Source: JBOHUC01 sp050733935 (GTDB lineage: Bacteria > Eisenbacteria > RBG-16-71-46 > DASYSL01). From it: 64,000 nucleotides of DNA. Location: the NCBI GenBank assembly GCA_050733935.1, contig JBOHUC010000008.1, positions 19,243 to 83,242 on the forward strand, in the 5' to 3' direction. Under the pieces are notes generated by a model. That model did not search any database. It saw only the letters and a program-made list of their open reading frames with translations, and was not told the origin of the DNA. This document shows, in pieces, positions 53,734-61,397 of this stretch; position 1 is the stretch's first letter, and every line of letters starts with the position of its first letter. The position numbers and the translations under genes are program-made.

Positions 53734-54909
53734 TTATACAGTTTGATGCTGGCGAATGGCGGTAAGCCCCCGCTCCAGGTCGGCCTTGAGGTCCTCGACG
53801 TCCTCGCACCCGACCGAGAGCCGGATCAGCCCGTCCGTGAAGCCCGTTTCCTCGCGCTGGGCTTTCGGCACCGACGCGTGTGTCATGGACGCGGGGTGCG
53901 TCACGAGACTTTCGACGCCGCCCAGGGACTCGGCGAGCGTGAACAGTCGAAGCGCTTCGCAGAAGCGGCGTCCCGCTTCGAGATCGCCGACCTCGAGCGA
54001 GATGATGCCGCCGAAGCCCGACATCTGCCGCTTCGCGAGCTCGTGGCCGGGATGGTCCGGCAGCCCGGGATAGAAGAGCTTCTGCACTTCCTTCCGCCCG
54101 GCGAGCCAGCGCGCGAGCTCGCCCGCGTTCCGCTCGTGGCGCTCCATGCGGAGAGCGAGCGTTTTCGTTCCGCGCAGGGCGAGCCAGCAATCCCAGGGCC
54201 CCGGGACCGCACCGGCCGCGTTCTGGAGGAATCGCAGGCGGGCGCCGAGATCGTCACTGCGCGTGACGAGGATCCCGCCGACCATGTCGCTGTGGCCGTT
54301 CAGGTACTTGGTCGTCGAGTGGAGCGCGAGATCGATGCCGAGCTCGAGCGGACGCTGCAGGTACGGCGTGGCAAACGTGTTGTCGACCGCCGTTACGAGA
54401 TTCCGTCGTTTCGCGATCGCGGCCACGCCCGCGAGATCGGTGATCGTGAGGAGCGGATTGGTAGGAGTCTCGACGAACAGGAGCTTCGTCTCGGGCTGGC
54501 ACGCGGCTTCGATCGCCGAGAGGTCCGCCGTGTTCACGTACGTGAACGTGAGGCCGAGCCGCGAGTAGACCTGGTCGAACAGGCGGAACGTGCCACCGTA
54601 CATGTTGTTCGACGCGACCACGTGATCGCCCGCCGAAAAGAGCTGGAGGAGCGTGCTGGTCGCCGCCAGACCGGAGGCGAACGCGAGGCCGTGCTTGCCG
54701 TTTTCGAGCGAGGCCAGGTTCGCTTCGAGCGCTTCACGCGTGGGGTTCTGCGAGCGGGCGTACTCGTAGCCCTTGTGCCGGCCCAGCCCTTCCTGTGCGT
54801 AGGTCGAGGTCTGATAGACAGGCACGGCCACGGCACCGGTGCGCGGATCGGGCGCGTTTCCGGCGTGGATCGCGCGGGTCGAGAAGCCGCCCTTCGAATC
54901 GGATGACAC
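53734..54909 (-). CDS. Cystathionine gamma-lyase/synthase
   Basis: This 391-residue Cys/Met PLP enzyme has TRAIHAGNAPDPRTGAVAVP, YEYARSQNPTREALEANLA, LFVETPTNPLLTITDL, AVDNTFATPYLQRP, and the PLP lysine K201 in HSTTKYLNGHSDMVGGI. The SQNPTR and NTFATPYLQRP forms fit cystathionine gamma-lyase and gamma-synthase best. The cystathionine beta-synthase gene lies 40 bp upstream, so reverse transsulfuration (homocysteine to cysteine) is the likely job, with this enzyme as gamma-lyase. The start is GTG; GGAGG sits 8 nt before it. Compare the second family member at 27821. Confidence 0.9.
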   Translation of the reverse strand: MSSDSKGGFSTRAIHAGNAPDPRTGAVAVPVYQTSTYAQEGLGRHKGYEYARSQNPTREALEANLASLENGKHGLAFASGLAATSTLLQLFSAGDHVVASNNMYGGTFRLFDQVYSRLGLTFTYVNTADLSAIEAACQPETKLLFVETPTNPLLTITDLAGVAAIAKRRNLVTAVDNTFATPYLQRPLELGIDLALHSTTKYLNGHSDMVGGILVTRSDDLGARLRFLQNAAGAVPGPWDCWLALRGTKTLALRMERHERNAGELARWLAGRKEVQKLFYPGLPDHPGHELAKRQMSGFGGIISLEVGDLEAGRRFCEALRLFTLAESLGGVESLVTHPASMTHASVPKAQREETGFTDGLIRLSVGCEDVEDLKADLERGLTAIRQHQTV

Positions 54910-54949
54910 TTGTGTTGCCTCCTTCGGTGAGACGCGCCGGGCGGACGGG

Positions 54950-56344
54950 CTACTCGGCCACGGCCGTGATCACGTCGAGCCGCGTGAGAATCCCGACCGG
55001 TCCCCCGCCGTTCTCGGCCACGAGAACCGCGGAATGCTTCTGCTTCAGGAGCTGGGCGACGCGCGACACCGGCTCGTCGCGCCCCACGACCGGGAGCGGC
55101 GCATCCATGATCTCACGAACCGGCCGCTCGAGCACGCCTGCGTCATCGAGCACGCGCTTCATGATCTCGGCGTCGAACACCGTGCCCACGATGCGCCCGC
55201 CCTCGACGACGGGAAGCTGCGAGATGTCGAAGCGGCGGACGAGCTCGAGCGCTTCGCGCACCGGGTCGGACGGCGCGACCGCATGGAGTGCTTTTCCGCC
55301 CTGTGCTTTTCCGAGCAGAAGATCCGCCACTTTGGTCTCCGTCGGATCGAGCAGGTGGTTGTCGCGCATCCACTCGTCGCTGTGGACCTTCGAGAGGTAG
55401 CGCTCGCCGGTGTCGGGCAGGATCACGACCACGACGCCGCCCTTCCTGATCTTGCGCGCCTCGTCGATTGCGACGTGCAGAGCCGTCCCGCACGATCCGC
55501 CGCACAGGATCCCCTCGGCACGCGCGAGGTGGCGTGCCGTGTTGAGCGAGTGGCGATCGTTCACCTGGTAGACGTCGTCGATCACGTTCCAGTCGTAGGC
55601 CTCGGGCAGAAAGTCCTCGCCGATGCCTTCGACCTTGTAGGTGTGGGCTTCGCCGATCGTGCGCTCATAGAAATACTGCTTGAGAATCGACCCTACGGGG
55701 TCGGCGCCCACGACGCGCACCTTCGGGTTCTTCTCCTTCAGGTACTTCGCCGTGCCGCTGATCGTTCCGCCGGTACCGAGCGAGGCGACGAACACGTCGA
55801 TCTTTCCCGCCGTCTGCTCCCAGATCTCGGGACCGGTCGTCGCGTAGTGTGCGGCGGGATTCGCCGGATTGTCGTACTGGTTCGTGAGGAACGCGTTCGG
55901 GCGCTCGCGCGCGATGCGGCGGGCGACCTGGTAGTACGACTCGGGCGAATCGGGCGCGACCGCGGTCGGGCAGACGACGACTTCGGCGCCGTAGGCCTTG
56001 AGGAGGTTGATCTTCTCCTTCGAGACCTTGTCCGGCATACAGAAGACGGCCTTGTAGCCCATGACGACGGCCGCCATCGCAAGACCGACGCCCGTGTTGC
56101 CGGACGTGCACTCGACGATCGTGCCACCGGGCTTGAGCTGGCCGGCTTTCTCGGCCGCAAGGATCATGGATTCACCGATCCGGTCCTTGACGCTACCGCC
56201 GGGATTGAACGACTCGACCTTCCCTAGGAGGATGCCGGGAAGGTCCGGGGCCAGGCGTGAGAGGCGGACGAGCGGAGTGCGGCCTACGGTCTCGAGGATG
56301 TTGTCGTAGTACTGCATGCCATCGTGGTCGGTCATGGTCGGCAT
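54950..56344 (-). CDS. cbs: Cystathionine beta-synthase with CBS domain pair
   Basis: This 464-residue PLP fold type II enzyme joins serine and homocysteine. Features are LGKVESFNPGGSVKDRIG with PLP lysine K53, EGTSGNTG-type CTSGNTGVGLAMAA, LTNQYDNPANPAAHY, and SLGTGGTISGTAKYLK for the phosphate. A CBS pair follows at about 335-460 (VAPSDPVREALELVRRFDISQLPVV, EIMDAPLPVVGRDEPVSRVAQL), which tells it from plain cysteine synthases. No N-terminal heme motif is seen. It precedes the gamma-lyase by 40 bp, completing a two-step route to cysteine. Start: ATG 56344, with ATG 56335 as an alternative. Confidence 0.93.
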   Translation of the reverse strand: MPTMTDHDGMQYYDNILETVGRTPLVRLSRLAPDLPGILLGKVESFNPGGSVKDRIGESMILAAEKAGQLKPGGTIVECTSGNTGVGLAMAAVVMGYKAVFCMPDKVSKEKINLLKAYGAEVVVCPTAVAPDSPESYYQVARRIARERPNAFLTNQYDNPANPAAHYATTGPEIWEQTAGKIDVFVASLGTGGTISGTAKYLKEKNPKVRVVGADPVGSILKQYFYERTIGEAHTYKVEGIGEDFLPEAYDWNVIDDVYQVNDRHSLNTARHLARAEGILCGGSCGTALHVAIDEARKIRKGGVVVVILPDTGERYLSKVHSDEWMRDNHLLDPTETKVADLLLGKAQGGKALHAVAPSDPVREALELVRRFDISQLPVVEGGRIVGTVFDAEIMKRVLDDAGVLERPVREIMDAPLPVVGRDEPVSRVAQLLKQKHSAVLVAENGGGPVGILTRLDVITAVAE

Positions 56345-56384
56345 CGTATCAGAGCGGGTCCTCGGTCGGTATGTGCGTCGCGGG

Positions 56385-57707
56385 TCAGCGGAGATACAAA
56401 GCTTTGACCGAGCCCCAGGTCACCGGGGAAGCCGGCATCCACCGAGCCAGAGCCCGGCTCCGACCCGGCAGCGGCGCACTCATGTCGTCCCACCGGTAGA
56501 TGTACCAGCGATCCGCGCGAGCTTCCTGCCCGGGACGAAGCGCGGCCACATCTCCGCGCACGAGATAGAATTCCTGGCGCGCGTCTACGGAGTAGACGAT
56601 CGGCTCCGGGGATCCCGCGACTTCGATGTCGAGCACGAGCCGCGCAGCTACGGCCCATTCGTAGACCACCAGCGAGTCAAGATCGAAATCCGGGTGATCC
56701 CCGTACGTCGGAGGGATGGCGAAGCTCATGTCGATCCGGGTCGCTCCCGGAATCGGATCCCCGTCGTCGTTCACGAATCCGTCGAACAGATGAACCGCGG
56801 CGTCGCTCTCGAACTTCGCCCCCCAGTTGTTTCCGTACTGTGTGACGAGGTCGGGATCCGATTGCGCTGAGAAGTGGAAGACGAAGTTGCCCGCGAACAG
56901 CTTGTCGTATTCCTCGTGCACCTGGTACTCGTAGGCCCGCTCGAAACGAATCATCGTGTTCTGCGGCGTGTCGTTGAGCGGGGTGTCCCCGGGGAGCCCT
57001 CCGGTCGGCGCAAGCTGGAAGGTCAGCGTGCTCGTCGAATCGTCGGCCACGTGAACGAGCTGCGGCGAGCCCGGTGGATCCACGATCCCGAACCCGGCCG
57101 GCGCAATGATCCTCGTTGTGATCTCGGTCCCGTACTCGAGCTGGATCGCGAATTCAGCTCTGCCCTCCGCGTCGGTGAGCTTGTCCTGCAAGACGAGTAC
57201 GGGGGGAGCACCCTGTTCGAGGCCGACGAAGACGTTCGGGACGCCAGCTCCCGACGAAAGCACGTTCACAACGAGCGTCCCGACCAGCTCCGGCGGCGGA
57301 ACGACCTCCTCCTCGAGCATGAAGAACGGACCGATGACGCCGCTTCCCGCGGGCACGATGACGGATTTCTCCGCGGAATCCGGCGAAGCGAGCACGAGTC
57401 CGGTCGGAACCGTGAGACGCACCCGCGCCGGGCCGGCCGGGACTTCGAGGAACTGATAGCCGTTCGCGTTCGTCGTGGTGGTGCGCGTTCCGCCCCGAAC
57501 GTCGGTCAGCGTGACGGTCATGCCGGTGTACGGCTCGTCGTCGCGATACACCTGCCCGGAGACCTGGCCCGTGGGCCCTCCGGCCGGGGCGAGCGGTTCG
57601 TCGGAGCCACACCCGCTCAATCCGGGCAGCAGCGCAAGGATGACCGCGAGCGTCTGCGCGGCCAGCCCGCGCGCACGAGCGCGCCCCGATTGCCGGAGTC
57701 CCTTCAT
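56385..57707 (-). CDS. Lipoprotein with Ig-like/carboxypeptidase-regulatory N-terminus and TWGxxKxLYLR tail
   Basis: This 440-residue lipoprotein has lipobox GLSGC (Cys 33). A carboxypeptidase-regulatory-like beta domain follows (about 46-130: GQVYRDDEPYTGMTVTLTDV, GYQFLEVPAGPARVRLTV), and then a second beta domain. The last 190 residues are shared with the next gene: SDPDLVTQYG, VHLFDGFVNDDGD, EFYLVRGDVAAL and RADRWYIYRWDDMS. This shared part may be an NTF2-like fold. It ends TWGSVKALYLR, the tail motif seen in three other exported proteins here. It overlaps the upstream lipoprotein (ATGA). Function is unknown. Confidence 0.84.
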   Translation of the reverse strand: MKGLRQSGRARARGLAAQTLAVILALLPGLSGCGSDEPLAPAGGPTGQVSGQVYRDDEPYTGMTVTLTDVRGGTRTTTTNANGYQFLEVPAGPARVRLTVPTGLVLASPDSAEKSVIVPAGSGVIGPFFMLEEEVVPPPELVGTLVVNVLSSGAGVPNVFVGLEQGAPPVLVLQDKLTDAEGRAEFAIQLEYGTEITTRIIAPAGFGIVDPPGSPQLVHVADDSTSTLTFQLAPTGGLPGDTPLNDTPQNTMIRFERAYEYQVHEEYDKLFAGNFVFHFSAQSDPDLVTQYGNNWGAKFESDAAVHLFDGFVNDDGDPIPGATRIDMSFAIPPTYGDHPDFDLDSLVVYEWAVAARLVLDIEVAGSPEPIVYSVDARQEFYLVRGDVAALRPGQEARADRWYIYRWDDMSAPLPGRSRALARWMPASPVTWGSVKALYLR

Positions 57708-58438
57708 CGGAGATACTCGTGCTTGAGGCGGCCCCAGGTGCTGAACGGCTCGACGAGCGAACCGCGCCCGTCGCGACCGCCACGCTTGGCGACGGCAAGC
57801 GACCGATCGTCCCAGCCGCGAACGTACCAGCGATCGCTCCGCGCCTCCTGTCCCGCTGTCAGGGCCGCCGCGTCGCCCCGCACGAGAAAGAAGTCCTGCC
57901 TCCCAGTGAGATTCACGGTGACGACCTGGGAGGACCGCGGGACCTGGATGGCGGCAACCACGGCGGGGGCGGAGGCGAAGCGGTAGTGCGCGGTCGAATC
58001 CGGATACTCGGGATCGTCCATCATGATGACCTGGTTCAGATCCACCGACATCGCGACCGACCCGCCGAGCGAGTCCCCGTTCACGTTCGTGAAGCCGTCG
58101 AACAGGTGCCGGGCGAATGCGATCTCGCTCCCTCGGCGGAAGGCGAGGCCGTATTGCAGGACGAGGGACGGATCGGTGTCGGCCGAGAACCGGAACGTGA
58201 AGTCCCTCGTGAAGAGATCCGCGTATGCCACGTCATCCTCGTTCTCGAGCGCCCACGCCATCCGACCGAGCGCACCCTGGGGGGAGGAGTTCACGGGTGT
58301 GTCGTCCCGGCCCTCCGAAGGCCCTGTGGGCTCGTCTTCCCCGCACCCGAAGGACGCGAGCCCGAAGCCGATCGTGACCAGGACGACCGAGCGACGCCAG
58401 GCCTGAGGGTGACGGAGCGCGGAATGGATTCGAGTCAT
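57704..58438 (-). CDS. Paralogous lipoprotein with TWGxxKxxYLR tail
   Basis: This 244-residue lipoprotein has lipobox ASFGC (Cys 32). It is almost entirely the shared domain of the next gene: TDPSLVLQYG, RHLFDGFTNVNGD, DFFLVRGDAAAL and RSDRWYVRGWDDRS line up with that protein in order. It ends TWGRLKHEYLR. The domain order suggests a duplication followed by gain of an extra N-terminal beta domain in the 440-residue copy. The ATGA overlap couples the two. It may be an NTF2-like ligand-binding protein; unproven. Confidence 0.85.
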   Translation of the reverse strand: MTRIHSALRHPQAWRRSVVLVTIGFGLASFGCGEDEPTGPSEGRDDTPVNSSPQGALGRMAWALENEDDVAYADLFTRDFTFRFSADTDPSLVLQYGLAFRRGSEIAFARHLFDGFTNVNGDSLGGSVAMSVDLNQVIMMDDPEYPDSTAHYRFASAPAVVAAIQVPRSSQVVTVNLTGRQDFFLVRGDAAALTAGQEARSDRWYVRGWDDRSLAVAKRGGRDGRGSLVEPFSTWGRLKHEYLR

Positions 58439-58656
58439 GATGGAACCGGGCTTTGATCTTCCGCGACGTCTTTCGCGTCAATCGCGAGTCGTTCGCAAAG
58501 GCGGGTGGCGGGTGCGCGGTAAGAACCCGCGCAGAGCGGAGGAAGAATAACAGATTCGAGGGATGACGGCGATTCGCAGGATTCGGGCTGGGGGGAAGAT
58601 CCCTCCTCCCCCCACCCGTCGACCGGGATCAGCCCGCCCGCCGCCCCGGCCCCTAC
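58439..58656. other. Short gap before the tandem UshA-like genes
   Basis: This stretch of 218 bases holds the upstream region of the lipoprotein pair. A reverse TTGACG near 58475 has no good -10. No gene was found. Confidence 0.35.
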
Positions 58657-59697
58657 CTATTGCGACACGTTGCTGCTCTTCAGAGCATTCGCCTGCTCGC
58701 GCTTGAGCTCCTCGTTCTGCCTGTCCTCGAAATCCTTGACGAGCCGGGCAATGTCGCCGCGCTCGCCGACCTCGGGGAGGAGGATCTTCGTCTCCGAGGA
58801 GAGATTCGCGACCTTCTTCCCGTCGAGCTGGACAAGCGTGACGCCCATGTTCTGGATCTGCTCTCCGCTCGCCACCGTGATGGCCTCGTTCACCTTCCGG
58901 CCCTGCGCGACGAACCCGGGGTGGTGCGCGAGGATGACGACGTCGATTCCCGGCACCTGGGCCGCGAGGTCCTCGCCTTCGACGCGCCCGACGTGCGCGA
59001 GCAGCACGACCACGTCGGCCTTCTTCCGGAGCTCCGCGACTGTCTTCTGCGCGGTCGCGACCGGATCCTCGACCAGAAGCGGCGTGGCGGAAGCGCCGAG
59101 ATCGATCTTGGGCGAGAGGAGCGAGAAGACGCCGACCTTGAGGTTCCCCTTGGGGACGATCACGTAGGGACGGAATGCGGGCTTGCCAGTCGCCTTGTCG
59201 ATCAGGTTCGTGCTGATCACGGGCGTCTTCGACTTCGCCGCAATTCCCGCAAGCCGCTCGTAACCGAACGCGAGCTCACGCTCGCCCACTCCGATCGCGT
59301 CGTAGCCGATCAGGTTCATCATTCCGAACTGGAAGTCGAGGCGCGACGCCTCGTGCGGCTTGCTCGCATCGGGCGCGAAGTCCCCCGCTTCCACGACCAG
59401 CGCATCGCCGTACTGGATTTTCGTGCTGTCGACGAGGCTCGCGATGCGTGCGAGCCCCCCCTTCGGCGTGTGACACCCGCACGGCTTGACCGACCCGACG
59501 GCGTCGGACGTGCTGAGCACGGGCAGAACTTTGCGCTTCAGATTGTCGGCCCGCCCGTTCGACACCGTGGCAACGAGGAGCACGACTCCGACTCCGAGGA
59601 GCGGGAACCATTGCCGCGCCCACCCCATCGCTCGCCCCTTCGCTCGCACCGCGCCACTCGCCCCGCCCTTCTTGCTTCGCACGAATTCCCCGGTCAT
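58657..59697 (-). CDS. UshA-like metallophosphatase-fold protein with Cys-Gly-Cys-His motif
   Basis: This 346-residue exported protein has a signal anchor at about 28-50. Its fold is that of UshA/5'-nucleotidase N-terminal domains: VLSTSDAVG, VVEAGDFAP, GYDAIGVGEREL, LLAHVGRVEGED and VVILAHHPG align in order. Two metal positions look lost: the usual DxH is SDAVG and the usual GNHE is GERE, so phosphatase activity is doubtful. Instead it has PCGCHTPKGGLAR (C73, C75), suggesting a redox or metal role. The tandem partner at 59822 is about 70 percent similar by eye and has UGA at the second Cys. GGAGG precedes the ATG. Confidence 0.83.
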   Translation of the reverse strand: MTGEFVRSKKGGASGAVRAKGRAMGWARQWFPLLGVGVVLLVATVSNGRADNLKRKVLPVLSTSDAVGSVKPCGCHTPKGGLARIASLVDSTKIQYGDALVVEAGDFAPDASKPHEASRLDFQFGMMNLIGYDAIGVGERELAFGYERLAGIAAKSKTPVISTNLIDKATGKPAFRPYVIVPKGNLKVGVFSLLSPKIDLGASATPLLVEDPVATAQKTVAELRKKADVVVLLAHVGRVEGEDLAAQVPGIDVVILAHHPGFVAQGRKVNEAITVASGEQIQNMGVTLVQLDGKKVANLSSETKILLPEVGERGDIARLVKDFEDRQNEELKREQANALKSSNVSQ

Positions 59698-59754
59698 GGT
59701 CCTGCCTCCGCGTCCGCCGTTCTAGTGAGAGGGCCCGGAGATCGGTCGTCCCCG

Positions 59755-59794
59755 GGCCCAAACGAAAGGCCCGGGAGCTCGTGTCTCCCGGGCC
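59755..59794 (-). terminator. Terminator between the tandem UshA-like genes
   Basis: In the reverse direction the perfect 10-bp stem GGCCCGGGAG/CTCCCGGGCC (7-nt loop) is followed by TTTCGTTTGGG. It lies after the tetraheme gene's stop and before its paralog's start. Confidence 0.75.
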
Positions 59795-59821
59795 GGAACC
59801 GCGCTGCCGAAGCAGCGCGGT

Positions 59822-61168
59822 CTAGTGCGAAACGCGCGGCAGCTTGGCAGCGTAGTTCCAGCCCTGATCGTTCGCCGGGGTGTGGCAGGTGAGGCAGACG
59901 GCTTCCGCCACCTTGCCCCCGGTGTTCTTGAACATCTCGTGCCGCGTGCCGTAGCCATGGCACGACTCGCAGCCCACGTCCTTGAGCTTGGCCGTGGTTT
60001 GCGCGTTCACGTAACCACCCGGCCGGTCGAAGCCGACGACGTGGCACTGGACGCATTCCGCGGTCGCGTCCTTCTGCACGCGTTCGAGCGTCGCGAAGGC
60101 GTGCGCGTGCTGTGTCGACTTCCACTGCTGGTACTGCTCGACGTGACAGCTCTGACAGGCATCGGTGCCGAGATACTGATCCCCGCCCGGCTTCGCGCTC
60201 GACGCCTTGACCTGCGCTTCCTGCTGCACCTTGCGCGCGGCCTCGTTCTGCTTGTCCTCGAACTCCTTCGTGATCTTCGCGATGTCGCCGCGCTCTCCGA
60301 CCTCGGGCAGGAGGATCCGGCTCTCGGACGAGAGATCCGCGACCTTCTTCCCCTCCATCGAGAGCAGCGTGTAGCCGATGTTCTGGCCCTGCTCGCCGCT
60401 CGCCACCGTGATCGCGTCGTTCACGCGCCGGCCCTGGGCGACGAAGCCCGGGTGGTGCGCGAGCACGACCACGTCGATGCCCGGAACTTGCGCGGCGAGA
60501 TCCTCGCCTTCGACACGTCCCAGGTGCGCGAGTGCGACGACCACGTCCGCCTGCTTGCGAAGCTCCTCGACCGCCTTCTGTGCGGCGGCGATCGGATCCT
60601 CGATCGAGAGCTTCTCTTTCGCGTCGGGCGGCAAATCGATCTTCGGACCGATCACCGAGAAGATGCCGACCTTGAGGTTGCCCTTCTTGACGACCACCCA
60701 CTGCTTGAAGGCCGGCTTCCCGGTCTTCTTGTCGATCAGGTTCGTCGAGAGAACCGGCACCTTCGACTTGGCCGCGAGGGCCTGGAACTTGTCGACGCCA
60801 AATCCGAGCTCGCGCTCGCCGACGCCGATCGCGTCGTAGCCCGTGAGCCCCATCATGTCCATGATGAAGGCGAGCTTGGGCTCCTCCGCCGGCTTTGCCG
60901 CGTCAGGCGCCCAGTCGCCGGCGTCGACGACAACCGCATCGCCGTACTTGATCTTCGTGCTGTCGATAAAGCTGGCCCGCCGGGCCAGTCCACCCTTGGG
61001 CGTGTGTCAGCCGCAGGGTGCGACGTAACCGATGACGTCGGACGTGCTGACGACCGGAAGGACTTTCCCCTTCAGGGTGCCCTGGGTCCGGGCGAGCGAA
61101 GCGGTCCAACCGAGGACCACGACGGCCAGGAGTCCGGCCAGCAGAACGCGAGCGCGGTGCGTCTTCAG
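59822..61168 (-). CDS. Tetraheme UshA-like protein with in-frame UGA (candidate selenoprotein)
   Basis: Reading through the TGA at 61007-61009, the frame gives 448 residues. A signal peptide (KTHRARVLLAGLLAVVVLGW) is followed by an UshA-like domain (about 35-325) very close to that of the tandem paralog at 58657. The C-terminal multiheme c-type tail has four CxxCH sites (CQSCH, CVQCH, CESCH, CLTCH). The TGA (residue 54) falls in PCG-x-HTPKGG, where the paralog has Cys. A 7-bp hairpin with a GGC loop begins 18 nt later, as in bacterial SECIS elements. No ATG, GTG or TTG opens this frame before the signal peptide. CTG at 61168, 9 nt after GGAGG, is used here; ATC 61171 is possible. Without recoding, only the part from ATG 60862 would be made, without a signal peptide. 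Confidence 0.78.
60972..61009 (-). promoter_or_regulatory. SECIS-like hairpin downstream of in-frame UGA
   Basis: The UGA (61009-61007) is followed by 18 nt and a perfect 7-bp stem CTGGCCC/GGGCCAG with loop GGC (60988-60972). The apical loop begins 26 nt after UGA, inside the roughly 16-37 nt range known for bacterial SECIS, and its first base is G. The paralog, which has TGT instead of TGA, lacks this stem. Confidence 0.65.
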
Positions 61169-61397
61169 GATCCCTCACCTCCTCGATGGGAAACGGGTCC
61201 GGAAGGACCCGCAAGGCGTGAATTCGCACTCGATTCTAGGGCCCCGTTCGAGGGCGGTCAAGGCCGGGAGCCCCCTGAAGCGCCCTCAAGGGCCTTCCGG
61301 ACGCGAGGTTTTGCACGGGTTTGGAAAGCGGGCGCTCGAAGCGCGCCAAAGCCATGCAAAGCCCGAGTCGAAGGGGCTCGAAACGGCCCGGGCGGAC
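61169..61397. other. Intergenic region between LptD and the tetraheme gene
   Basis: There are 229 bases downstream of the LptD stop. It holds the GAGGAGG ribosome-binding site of the tetraheme gene (61178-61184). No gene or clear terminator was found. Confidence 0.35.

Noticed and set aside
59460..59500. Heme c attachment at CGCH in the UshA-like paralog
   Set aside because: CGCH has one residue between the two Cys; heme c attachment needs CxxCH. The true CxxCH sites are only in the tail of the neighbouring gene.
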